Assembly (NCBI RefSeq): GCF_000720325.1
Contig: NZ_JOJM01000083.1
Span: forward strand, 1 to 29,343
Origin: Streptomyces sp. NRRL B-1347
Lineage (GTDB): Bacteria; Actinomycetota; Actinomycetes; Streptomycetales; Streptomycetaceae
Direction: 5' to 3'
DNA: 29,343 nt
Both the position numbers and the translations under genes were made by a program. Every line of letters starts with the position of its first letter. The stretch's first letter is position 1. Shown in pieces: positions 1 through 8,761 of this stretch. The notes under the pieces are model-generated. The model saw only the letters and a program-made list of their open reading frames with translations. It searched no databases and was not told the origin of the DNA.

Positions 1-99
1 CGACCGCCTCACCACCGTCCTGCGCCCCAAAGTCGACGCCGCCTGGCACCTCCACCACCTCACCCGCCACCAACCCCTCGCCCTCTTCGCCCTCTTCTC
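1..99. repeat. Left copy of a 99-bp terminal inverted repeat in KR coding sequence
   Basis: Bases 1-99 are identical to the reverse complement of bases 29245-29343, and the match stops at base 100 (g here, c in the other copy). Both copies code in the same frame for the same stretch of a ketoreductase domain, ending just before the FSS catalytic serine motif. A perfect match that ends exactly at both window edges is most simply a contig broken at a repeat shared by two or more KR domains, with an assembly overlap of about 99 bases. It also means these KR domains are identical at the DNA level here and probably further out. Confidence 0.9.
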
Positions 100-3000
100 G
101 TCCCTCGCGGGCACGCTGGGCAACGCGGGGCAGGCCGGATACACGGCCGCCAACCACTTCCTCGACGCGCTCGCGCTCCACCGCCGCGCCCACGGCCTGC
201 CCGCCGTGTCCCTGGGCTGGGGCCTGTGGGGCACCGACGGCGGCATGCAGGCCGGTGCCGCAGAGCAGCTGAAGCAGACGGGGCTCCGGCCCATCCCGCC
301 GGAGGTCGGGCCTGCCCTGTTCGACCGGGCGCTCGCGCTCGACAGCGCGGTGACCCTGCCGGCGCGGCTCGACCTGCGGACGCTGCGGTCCGGCTCCGTC
401 CCGGTCCCCGCGATGCTGCGCGGCCTCGTCGGCCGCCCCGCGCGCCGGGTGGTCCGGCACGGCGCGGGCGACCAGCGGGCCCTTGCCGGACGGCTCGCCG
501 CGCTGCCCGAGCAGGACCGGCACGAGCACGTCACCGAGCTGGTGCGGACCGAGGTGGCCGCGGTGCTCCAGTTCGCCGCGGGCGAGCGGATCAGCGAGAC
601 CGTGCCGTTCCGGGACCTGGGCTTCGACTCCCTCACGGCCGTCGAGCTGCGCAACCGCCTCACCGCCGTCACGGGCCTGCGCCTGTCGCCCGGCGTGGTG
701 TTCGACTACCCGACGACCTCGGCGCTCGCCGCGTACGTCCTCGCCGAGCTGAGCGGCGACCTCGCGGCCCCGGCCGCGGCGGTCGCGGCGGCCGTCCCGG
801 GCTCCGGCGGTGCGAACGAGCCCATCGCGATCGTCGGGATGGCCTGCCGCTTCCCCGGCGGGGCCAGCACGCCCGAGGGCCTGTGGCGGCTCGTCGCCGA
901 CGGCGTCGACGCGATCGGGGACATGCCGGACGACCGCGGCTGGGACATCGAGCGGCTGTGGGACCCCGACCCCGACAAGCCGGGCACCTTCTACACGCGG
1001 GAAGGCGGCTTCCTCTACGACGCCGCCGACTTCGACGCGGGCTTCTTCGGCATCTCGCCGCGCGAGGCCCTCGCCATGGACCCGCAGCAGCGGCTGCTCC
1101 TGGAGACCTCGTGGGAGGCCCTGGAGAGCGGCGGCATCGACCCGCAGTCGCTGCGCGGCAGCGACACCGGCGTCTACACCGGTCTGACCGCGCAGGAGTA
1201 CGGGGCGGGCGCGGGCGCGGCCGAAGGGGGCGCCGAGGGCTACCTCCTGACCGGCTCCACGACCTCCTTCGGCTCCGGCCGGATCTCCTACGTCCTCGGC
1301 CTCGAAGGCCCGACGATGTCCATCGACACCGCCTGCTCGTCGGTCCTCGTGTCGCTGCACCTCGCATCGAACGCGCTGCGCAGCGGCGAGTGCGGCCTCG
1401 CGCTCGCGGGCGGCGCGACCGTGATGGCGCAGCCCATCGGGTTCGTCGAGTTCTCCCGGCAGCGCACCCTCGCGCCCGACGGCAGGTCCAAGGCGTTCGA
1501 CGAGTCCGCCGACGGCACCGGCTGGTCCGAGGGCGTGGGCCTGTTCGTCCTGGAGCGGCTCTCCGACGCCCGGCGCAACGGGCACACGGTGTTCGCGCTG
1601 GTCCGGGGCAGCGCGGTGAACTCCGACGGCGCCTCCAACGGCATGACCGCGCCCAACGGCCCCTCGCAGCAGCGCGTCATCCGCCAGGCCCTCGCCAACG
1701 CCGGTGTCGCACCCGCCGATGTGGACCTCATCGAGGCGCACGGCACCGGCACCCAGCTCGGCGACCCCATCGAGGCCGAGGCCCTGATGGCGACGTACGG
1801 CCGGGAGCGGCCCGCGGACCGGCCCGCCTGGCTCGGCTCGGTGAAGTCGAACATCGGGCACGCCCAGCACGCCGCGGGAGCCGGTGGCCTGGTCAAGGCG
1901 ATCATGGCCATGCGGCACGGGGTGCTGCCCAAGACCCTGCACATCGACAAGCCGACCTCGGCGGTGGACTGGTCGTCGGGCGCGGTGGAACTGCTCACCG
2001 AGGAGCGCCCCTGGCCGGAGCTCGACCGGCCGCGCCGGGCCGCGGTGTCCGCGTTCGCGCTCAGCGGCACCAACGCCCACGTCATCCTGGAGCAGGCCCC
2101 CGAGCCCCCGGCCGGTGCCCCGGCCGAGGTGTCCCTGCCGGTGGTGCCGTGGGTGCTCTCGGCCAAGTCGCCGACGGCCCTGCGCGCACAGGCCGAGCGG
2201 CTGCTCGCGCTCCTGGAGTCCGGCACCGGTCCTGACGCGCTCGACGTCGGGTTCTCGCTGGCGCAGCGCGCCGCGTTCGACCACCGCGCGGTGCTCGTCA
2301 CCGGCGGCGGCGCCGACGCCCTGACCGGGCTGCGGGCCCTCGCCGGGGCGGACGCGCCCGCGGCGGGCGACGGCCGGACCGCGTTCCTGTTCACCGGGGC
2401 CGCGGACGGACCCGAGCCCGCGCTGTACGAGACGCTGCCCGGGTACGCGGAGGCGTACGACGAGATCCTGGCCGGGCTCGGCGAACAGGGCCCGAAGGCG
2501 GCCGGGTTCGCCGCGGAGGTGGCGCTGTTCCGCCTGGTCAAGGCCTGGGGCGTCGGCGTCGGCTGCGTCGCGGGCACCGGCGTCGGCGAGATCGCCGCCG
2601 CACACGTCGCCGGGGCACTGTCCCTGGCCGACACGGGCCGCCTCCTGACGGCCGAGGACGCGGCAGAGGTGACGTACGAGACACCGCGGATCCCCGTGCT
2701 TTCGCTGCGCACCGGGCGACCGCTCACCGCCGGGGAGCCGCTGGGCCTCGACGGGACCGAGGGCGGTGCGACCGCCGCGCGCTGGCTCGCCGAGCACGGC
2801 GTGACCCGGTGCGCCGAGTCCGGCGGACCGCGGGTGCTCGACGGCTCGGTGCCGCTGCTCGCCGCCGGGCGACCGGCCGTGCACGCCGTGCTCGACGGCG
2901 TGGGGGAGCTGTTCGTCGCCGGGGCGGCCGTCGACTGGGCGGCCGTGTTCGCGGGCACCGGAGCGGGCCGCACGGCCCTGCCCACCTATCCGTTCGAGCG

Positions 3001-5824
3001 CCGCAGGTACTGGGCCGCCGAGGCCGCCGCCACCGCCGCGGGCGAGGACACCGACACCGCGGGGCACGCCCTGCTCGGCACGGCCGTCGCCGTGGCGGGC
3101 CGGGACGAGACGGTGTTCACGAGCCGCCTTTCGACCGCCACCCACCCGTGGCTGGCCGACCACGTCGTCGCCGGGGTGCCGGTGCTGCCCGCGGCGGCCC
3201 TGGTGGACCTGGCGATCGGCGCCGGGGACGCCACCGGCTGCCCCGACCTCGCCGAACTCACCGTCACCGAGCCGCTCGTGCTGCCCGACGAGGGCGCCGT
3301 ACGCGTACAGGTCGTGACCGGGGAGCCCGACGCGGCCGGGCGGCGGACCGTGGAGATCCACTCCCGGCCCGCCGAAGACCCCGGACGGGACGGTGACGGC
3401 ACGCCGCCGGAGTGGACCCGCCACGCCACCGGCGTCCTCGCCCCCGCCGCCGGGCGGGCCGACGCCGAACCGGCCGTCTGGCCGCCGGCCGGGGCCACGG
3501 CGGTGGACTGGGCGTACGAGGACCTCGCCGACGCCGGTCACCGGTACGGCGAGGCGTTCCAGGGCCTCACGTCCGTGCTGCGCAGGGGCGACGAGCTGTT
3601 CGCCGAGGTCCGCCTGCCCGAAGGGGCAGTCACGGGCGTCGACGGCTTCGGGATCCACCCGGCCCTCCTGGAGGCCGCCGTGCAGCCGCTGCTCACCGGC
3701 GGACCCGGGGCGGGCCCGGACGGCTCCGCGCTGCTCCCGCTCGCCTGGGAGGGCGTCGCCCTGCACGCCACCGGGGCGACGGTCGTGCGCGTGCGCCTGG
3801 CCCCCGCCGGTTCCGACGCGTTCCGCCTGGAGGCCGTCGACGAGGCCGGGCTCCCCGTCCTCGTGGCCGACTCCGTGCGCCTCCTCCCGGCGGTCCTGAC
3901 GCCGCGGGACGGCGGCGCGGCGCCGGTGTCCGCCGGTGCGGCTCGCCTGTTCGCACCCGAGTGGACGCCGGTGGCACCGGTGGCCGACGACGAGCCGGAG
4001 AGCCTGCTCGCCCTGCTCGGCGAAGCCACCGGCGACATCGCCGCGATCGCGCCGCTGCGCTTCGCCGACGCCGCCGAGGCCGCGGCGTCCTTCACCCCCT
4101 GGGACGTGCTCCTGGTCGAGCCGTCGCGGCCGGACCAAGCCGCTGACCCGGTCGCCGCCGCGCACCGGGCCGTGGCGCGGGCGCTCGACGCGGCCCGGTC
4201 CTGGCTGGCTCAGGAGGACCTGCCGGACAACCGCCTCGTCGTGGTGACCCGGGGCGCGCAGGCCGTCGGCGCGCGGGACGGCGTGGCGGACCCGGCCGGT
4301 GCCGCCGTGTGGGGCCTGCTGCGCTCCGCCCAGGCGGAGCACCCCGACCGTATCGTCCTCGTCGACCTGGACGACGACCCGGCGTCCGTCGACCAGCTGC
4401 CCCTGGTGGCCCAGGCGGGCGAGCCCCAACTGGCCGTCCGCGCCGGGCAGTTGTTCGCGCCGAGGCTCGCTATCGCGGCCGTGCCTGACGCAGCGCCGCC
4501 CGCCCTCGCGGACGGCGGCACCGTGCTGGTCACCGGCGCCGACGGGGAGCTGGGCGCGCTGTTCGCCCGGCACCTGGTCACCGCGTACGGGGTGCGGCAC
4601 CTGGTGCTCGCCGCCCCGCACGGCCCCGGCTCGCCCGCCGAGCGGCTGCGGGACGACCTCGCCGCCCTGGGCGCGACGGCCACGGTGGCGGCCTGCGACC
4701 TGGCCGACCGCGAGGCGGTGCGCGCGCTGCTCGCGGCCATCCCGGCCGAACACCCGCTGACCGGCGTCGTGCACACCGAGAACGTCCTGGACGACGGGGT
4801 GTTCACCGCGCTGACCCCGGAACGCGTCGCGGCCGTGCTGCGGCCCAAGGTGGACGCGGCCCGGCACCTGCACGAGCTGACCGCCGACGCACCGCCCGCC
4901 CTGTTCGCGCTGTTCTCCTCGGTGGTCGGCCTGCTCGGCAGCCCCGGGCAGGCCAACTTCGCCGCGGCGAACGCCTACTCGGACGCCCTCGCCGGGCACC
5001 GCGCGGCGAGCGGCCTGCCCGCGGTGTCCCTCGCCTGGGGCCGCATGGTCGAGGGCGGGCAGCCGGGCCTGCGGGTGATCGCGGGGGACGAGGCGTGCGC
5101 TCTCTTCGACGCCGCCCTCGCCACCGGGCTCGCCGTGGTCGCGCCCGCGCCGCTCGACCTGGCGGCGCTGCGCCGCGACGCCGCGCAGGTGCCGGTGGTG
5201 CTGCGCGGTCTCGTGCCGCGCGGCGAGCGCCGCAGGGCGAGCGCGGAGCAGCAGGGCGACCGGTTCGCGGAGATGGGCCGGGCCGAAGCGGAGACGTACT
5301 TGCGCGACCTGGTGCGCGCCGAGGCGGCCGCGGTCCTCGGCCACGCGGCGCCGGACCACCTCCAGTGGGAGGTGTCCTTCCGGGACTCCGGGTTCGACTC
5401 GCTGTCCGCCGTGCAGTTCCGCAACCGGCTCGGCGAGCGGACCGGCCTGTCCCTGCCGACGACGCTGGTCTTCGACCACGCGTCGCCCGGCGCGCTCGTG
5501 GACCACCTGCTGGAGCGGCTCGACCTCACCGACGGCGTCAGCAGGCGCTCGGCCCTGGCCGAACTGGACAAGCTGGAGGCCGTCCTGATGGCCGTCCCGG
5601 TCGACGCGGCGGCCGACGAGGAGTCCGGCCGCACCGAGATCGCCGCCCGTCTGAACGCCATCCTCACCCGCTGGAACAAGGCCTGGACCGACGCGCGGCC
5701 CGACGCGGTCCCCGGCACCGGCGAGACGGACCTGGCCGCCGCGATCGAAACCGCGACGGAGAACGAGGTCTTCGACTTCATCGACCGGGAACTCGGCCGC
5801 GCTTCCGCCCAACCGAACCGCTGA
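2..5824 (+). CDS. Type I modular polyketide synthase, 3' part (PKS A): (KR)-ACP-KS-AT(inactive)-DH-KR-ACP-docking
   Basis: Open at the left edge; 1940 residues are visible, counted from base 2. Order: end of a KR (1-140, with FSS and the catalytic Tyr in GQAGYTAAN), ACP (about 175-258, Ser210 in LGFDSL), KS (273-702, Cys445 in DTACSS, EAHGTGT and NIGH present), AT-like region (790-1005), DH (1022-1298), KR (1317-1738), ACP (1762-1840, Ser1800), C-terminal docking region (1845-1940). The AT has GTGVG where GHSxG is expected, so the nucleophilic Ser is Gly860, and about 110 residues carrying the substrate His motif are missing. The DH keeps His1054 but has Glu1224 for the catalytic Asp. The KR has Phe1653 for the catalytic Tyr and a weakened NADPH site. 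The last module therefore looks unable to load an extender or process it by itself, while its KS and ACP look intact. The tail ends in an acidic docking helix (EVFDFIDRELG), so another PKS subunit should follow in the assembly line. Confidence 0.95.
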   Translation, partial: DRLTTVLRPKVDAAWHLHHLTRHQPLALFALFSSLAGTLGNAGQAGYTAANHFLDALALHRRAHGLPAVSLGWGLWGTDGGMQAGAAEQLKQTGLRPIPPEVGPALFDRALALDSAVTLPARLDLRTLRSGSVPVPAMLRGLVGRPARRVVRHGAGDQRALAGRLAALPEQDRHEHVTELVRTEVAAVLQFAAGERISETVPFRDLGFDSLTAVELRNRLTAVTGLRLSPGVVFDYPTTSALAAYVLAELSGDLAAPAAAVAAAVPGSGGANEPIAIVGMACRFPGGASTPEGLWRLVADGVDAIGDMPDDRGWDIERLWDPDPDKPGTFYTREGGFLYDAADFDAGFFGISPREALAMDPQQRLLLETSWEALESGGIDPQSLRGSDTGVYTGLTAQEYGAGAGAAEGGAEGYLLTGSTTSFGSGRISYVLGLEGPTMSIDTACSSVLVSLHLASNALRSGECGLALAGGATVMAQPIGFVEFSRQRTLAPDGRSKAFDESADGTGWSEGVGLFVLERLSDARRNGHTVFALVRGSAVNSDGASNGMTAPNGPSQQRVIRQALANAGVAPADVDLIEAHGTGTQLGDPIEAEALMATYGRERPADRPAWLGSVKSNIGHAQHAAGAGGLVKAIMAMRHGVLPKTLHIDKPTSAVDWSSGAVELLTEERPWPELDRPRRAAVSAFALSGTNAHVILEQAPEPPAGAPAEVSLPVVPWVLSAKSPTALRAQAERLLALLESGTGPDALDVGFSLAQRAAFDHRAVLVTGGGADALTGLRALAGADAPAAGDGRTAFLFTGAADGPEPALYETLPGYAEAYDEILAGLGEQGPKAAGFAAEVALFRLVKAWGVGVGCVAGTGVGEIAAAHVAGALSLADTGRLLTAEDAAEVTYETPRIPVLSLRTGRPLTAGEPLGLDGTEGGATAARWLAEHGVTRCAESGGPRVLDGSVPLLAAGRPAVHAVLDGVGELFVAGAAVDWAAVFAGTGAGRTALPTYPFERRRYWAAEAAATAAGEDTDTAGHALLGTAVAVAGRDETVFTSRLSTATHPWLADHVVAGVPVLPAAALVDLAIGAGDATGCPDLAELTVTEPLVLPDEGAVRVQVVTGEPDAAGRRTVEIHSRPAEDPGRDGDGTPPEWTRHATGVLAPAAGRADAEPAVWPPAGATAVDWAYEDLADAGHRYGEAFQGLTSVLRRGDELFAEVRLPEGAVTGVDGFGIHPALLEAAVQPLLTGGPGAGPDGSALLPLAWEGVALHATGATVVRVRLAPAGSDAFRLEAVDEAGLPVLVADSVRLLPAVLTPRDGGAAPVSAGAARLFAPEWTPVAPVADDEPESLLALLGEATGDIAAIAPLRFADAAEAAASFTPWDVLLVEPSRPDQAADPVAAAHRAVARALDAARSWLAQEDLPDNRLVVVTRGAQAVGARDGVADPAGAAVWGLLRSAQAEHPDRIVLVDLDDDPASVDQLPLVAQAGEPQLAVRAGQLFAPRLAIAAVPDAAPPALADGGTVLVTGADGELGALFARHLVTAYGVRHLVLAAPHGPGSPAERLRDDLAALGATATVAACDLADREAVRALLAAIPAEHPLTGVVHTENVLDDGVFTALTPERVAAVLRPKVDAARHLHELTADAPPALFALFSSVVGLLGSPGQANFAAANAYSDALAGHRAASGLPAVSLAWGRMVEGGQPGLRVIAGDEACALFDAALATGLAVVAPAPLDLAALRRDAAQVPVVLRGLVPRGERRRASAEQQGDRFAEMGRAEAETYLRDLVRAEAAAVLGHAAPDHLQWEVSFRDSGFDSLSAVQFRNRLGERTGLSLPTTLVFDHASPGALVDHLLERLDLTDGVSRRSALAELDKLEAVLMAVPVDAAADEESGRTEIAARLNAILTRWNKAWTDARPDAVPGTGETDLAAAIETATENEVFDFIDRELGRASAQPNR

Positions 5825-5839
5825 CCACCAGGAGACACG

Positions 5840-8692
5840 GTGAACTCACCCACCCGATACGCCGAAGCCCTACTGACCGGCATGCTCGGCACCTTCGGCC
5901 TGAACGTCGAGTACGTCCGGGCGGAGCGGAACTCCCTGTACTACCTGGACGAGAGCGGCGCCGAGGTGCCCGTGCTCGACCTGGTCGGCGGCTGGGGCTC
6001 CCTCATGCTCGGCCACAACCACCCGGAGATCGTGGCGCACGCCAAGAAGCTCCTCGACACCGGCTGGCCCGTGCACTCGCAGTTCTCCGAGCACCCGGTC
6101 GCCGACCGCGTCGGCGAGGTCCTGAACGGGATACTCGGCCGGGAGTTCCCCGGCGCCGAGCCCTACCCGGTGATCTTCGCCAACAGCGGCGCCGAAGCCG
6201 TCGAAGCGGCCGTCAAGCACTGCGAGTTCGACCGCGCGCTGCGCCTGAAGAGCCTGTTCGAGCAGATCGAGTGGAACGTCGACGTGGCCGTGAAGGCCGT
6301 CGCCGACGGCTCCGCCCAGCTGCCCGACGACACGTCCCTGCTGCCCGGCGACGTGCCGGTGCCGACCACCGCCGAGGAGTTCGGCGCGCTGCTCGGCGCG
6401 GTGGCCACCCACAACATCGGCCTCGTGGGCACGAGCCCGGTGTTCTTCGCCCTGGAGCGGGCCTTCCACGGAAAGCTCCTCGGCTCCACCCAGTTCACCT
6501 TCAACCCGACGTTCCGCGCGGCGTTCACCTCGCTCGGCCTGCCGGTGACGTTCGTACCGCCGAACGACGCGGCGGCGCTGGAGAGCGCGCTTGCCGAGCA
6601 CCGCCCGGCCGCGCTCGACGTCGAGGTCGTGGACGGCCGGGTCACCCTCGTCGAGCGGCCCTTCCCCGTCATCGGCGGGCTGATCGTCGAGCCCATCCAG
6701 GGCGAGGGCGGCATCCACGAGCTGACGCCCGAGTACGCCGCCCGCATCCGGGAGATCTGCGACGCGGCCGGGTGCCCGATCGTCGTCGACGAGATCCAGA
6801 CCGGCATGGGCCGCACCGGGAAGTTCTTCGCGAGCGCCCACATCGGGCTGCTCGGCGACTACTACCTCCTCGGCAAGTCCCTGGGCGGCGGCCTCGGCAA
6901 GACCTCCGCCATGCTGGTCCGGCAGTCGCGCTACCGCCCCGAGTTCGAGCTGGTGCACAGCTCGACCTTCGCCAAGGACGGCTTCACCACGTCCGTCGCC
7001 CTGCGCACCCTCGAACTCCTTGAAGCCGACGACGGGGCCGCCTACGACCTGGCCGCGGAGCGCGGCGAACGCGTCCTCGGCGTGCTGCGCGAACTGGCCG
7101 AGGAGTACCCCGACGTCGTGCTCGACGTCCGCGGCAAGGGCCTGCTCATCGGCCTGGAGTTCGCCGACCAGAGCCGGGCCGCGTCCCCGGTCATCCGCGA
7201 GAAGGCGGCCGCGGGCCTGCTGGTCTTCCTGATCGGCAGCTACCTCCAGCTCGTCCACCGCATCCGTACGGGGCCGACGGCCAGTGTGCCCAACATGCTG
7301 CGGATCGAGCCCTCGATCCACCTCACCGACGAGGAGATCGAGCAGCTGCGCACCGGTCTCACCGACGTCTGCCGGATCCTGCGCAACCAGGACGCCCTGC
7401 CGCTGATCCACCCGCTGACCGGCGCCGCCGCACAACCGCGCACCGAGATCCGGGACTTCAGGCCCGAGACGGCCGAGCAGGCCGCGCCCGCCGAGCCCGC
7501 CACCCACAAGGTCGGGCTCGTCAGCTACCCGCTGACCCCGGACACGCTCCGGCAGCTCGACCCGTCGCTCGCCGACCTGGACGACGCGGCGCTGCTCGCC
7601 TACACCCAGCGCTCCGAACTGCTCAAGGACCTGCCCGCGACGGCACCGGTCCGCTACACCTCGCCGCAGGGCGCCTCGGTCGACCTCACCGTCTACCCGC
7701 TCCTGGTCTCGCAGCAGCAGCTGCGCGCCTACCGCACCACCGGGCAGACCTTCCTGATCGGCCTCGACCTCGACCGCCGGGTGCGCGCGGCCAAGGCCGA
7801 CGGCTGCGAGACCGTAGGCATCGGCTTCGGCCTCGGCACGGTGGGCGACCACGGCCGCGCGCTGCGGGTGCCCGGGGTCACGCTGACCGCGGGCAGCACC
7901 CTCGCGGTCGGCGCCACCCTGGCCGCGCTCGAACAGCCCGCGCTCGAACGCTTCGGCGACCTGGGCGGGTTGACGGTCGCGGTCGTCGGCGGCGGCGGCC
8001 GCGTCGGGTCGGCCCTCGGCGCGCTCAGCGCCGAGTACGTCGCCAGGGTCGTCCTGGTGGGCAGCGGCCGGGAGGGCTCGGCCGAGCGCCTGCGCGCCAC
8101 CGAGCACCGGATCTACCAGGACGCGTGGACGCGGATCGCGGCCGGGGGCGAGCTGACCGGCATCGCGGCGGCGCTCTCCGCCGAGCCGCTCATCACCAAG
8201 TGGCTCGCCGACGGGCGCTCCGCCGACGAGCCGAGCGCCGAGGCCGTCGCCGCGCACCTCGCCGATTCCTACGACGTCAATCCGTTCGTCGTCACGACCG
8301 ATGACCTCACCGAACTGCGGAATGCGCACGCGGTCATCGCGGCACATTCGAGTCCGGTTCCGGTACTCGCCGAGAAGCATCTCGCCGAGGGCGCAGTCAT
8401 CGCCGATCTGTCCTTCTTCGGCACCGGTGCGGAATCAGCCATTGTCACCGGCCGCGACGATTTGCTTTACCTGCGGGGTGGTGTTCTTTCGGTACCGGAG
8501 GATACTATTCTGCCGCGTGGTTTCAATGGTCCATTGAACACGGGTGAATTGCTGGCGGGGGCTGCGGAAGCAATCGTCCTCGCACTCTCGGGCGCCGACG
8601 GAAAGTTGAGCGAAGGCGCCATTACCCAGGAACGGGTGCACGCAATCATCGACCTCGCCCAACAGCACGGGTTCGAGGCGATTTCCGCCTGA
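5840..8692 (+). CDS. Fused class III PLP aminotransferase and acyl-ACP-reductase-like protein
   Basis: 950 residues. GTG start 15 bases after the PKS A stop, with GGAG at 5831-5834, so probably the same operon. Residues 1-510 are a class III (omega-type) aminotransferase: NSGAEAVEAA near 115, FHGK near 213, VVDEIQTGMGRTG with Asp317, and Lys346 in LLGKSLGGG as the likely PLP lysine. About 65 extra residues lie between the first two motifs compared with ordinary members. Residues about 555-950 resemble the cyanobacterial long-chain acyl-ACP reductase family: a Rossmann motif GGGGRVG at 717-723, a TAGSTLAVGAT segment before it, and a C-terminus like that family's GEASVRHGFQ. The position of its acyl-accepting Cys reads Gly (LLAGAAEAIVL). 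Likely role: transamination of a polyketide aldehyde to an amine; the C-terminal half may reduce an acyl thioester or an imine. The last 140 codons use many A/T-ending codons, unlike the rest of the gene. Confidence 0.88.
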   Translation: MNSPTRYAEALLTGMLGTFGLNVEYVRAERNSLYYLDESGAEVPVLDLVGGWGSLMLGHNHPEIVAHAKKLLDTGWPVHSQFSEHPVADRVGEVLNGILGREFPGAEPYPVIFANSGAEAVEAAVKHCEFDRALRLKSLFEQIEWNVDVAVKAVADGSAQLPDDTSLLPGDVPVPTTAEEFGALLGAVATHNIGLVGTSPVFFALERAFHGKLLGSTQFTFNPTFRAAFTSLGLPVTFVPPNDAAALESALAEHRPAALDVEVVDGRVTLVERPFPVIGGLIVEPIQGEGGIHELTPEYAARIREICDAAGCPIVVDEIQTGMGRTGKFFASAHIGLLGDYYLLGKSLGGGLGKTSAMLVRQSRYRPEFELVHSSTFAKDGFTTSVALRTLELLEADDGAAYDLAAERGERVLGVLRELAEEYPDVVLDVRGKGLLIGLEFADQSRAASPVIREKAAAGLLVFLIGSYLQLVHRIRTGPTASVPNMLRIEPSIHLTDEEIEQLRTGLTDVCRILRNQDALPLIHPLTGAAAQPRTEIRDFRPETAEQAAPAEPATHKVGLVSYPLTPDTLRQLDPSLADLDDAALLAYTQRSELLKDLPATAPVRYTSPQGASVDLTVYPLLVSQQQLRAYRTTGQTFLIGLDLDRRVRAAKADGCETVGIGFGLGTVGDHGRALRVPGVTLTAGSTLAVGATLAALEQPALERFGDLGGLTVAVVGGGGRVGSALGALSAEYVARVVLVGSGREGSAERLRATEHRIYQDAWTRIAAGGELTGIAAALSAEPLITKWLADGRSADEPSAEAVAAHLADSYDVNPFVVTTDDLTELRNAHAVIAAHSSPVPVLAEKHLAEGAVIADLSFFGTGAESAIVTGRDDLLYLRGGVLSVPEDTILPRGFNGPLNTGELLAGAAEAIVLALSGADGKLSEGAITQERVHAIIDLAQQHGFEAISA

Positions 8693-8713
8693 CGTCTGCC
8701 AGGAATTCAGCTC

Positions 8714-8739
8714 GCCGGACCATCGGCCGATGGTCCGGC
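8714..8739. promoter_or_regulatory. Perfect 26-bp palindrome upstream of the exporter gene
   Basis: The two 13-base arms (gccggaccatcgg and its exact reverse complement) meet with no spacer. It lies in the 69-bp gap between the aminotransferase-reductase stop and the exporter start, 22 bases before the ATG. A palindrome without a loop or T-run fits a repressor operator better than an intrinsic terminator, but a hairpin in the mRNA is possible. Its central 12 bases, catcggccgatg, occur again at 25799-25810 in the loop of the hairpin after PKS C. Confidence 0.5.
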
Positions 8740-8761
8740 CTGATCGACAAAGGGTAAGTGA

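Noticed and set aside
2375..3012. Frameshift or pseudogene as the cause of the short AT in PKS A
   Set aside because: Sequence on both sides of the missing part aligns to AT and post-AT regions in the same frame, and the Ser to Gly change lies outside the deletion, so this looks like an in-frame decayed domain. Assembly collapse remains to be excluded and is noted in the finding.
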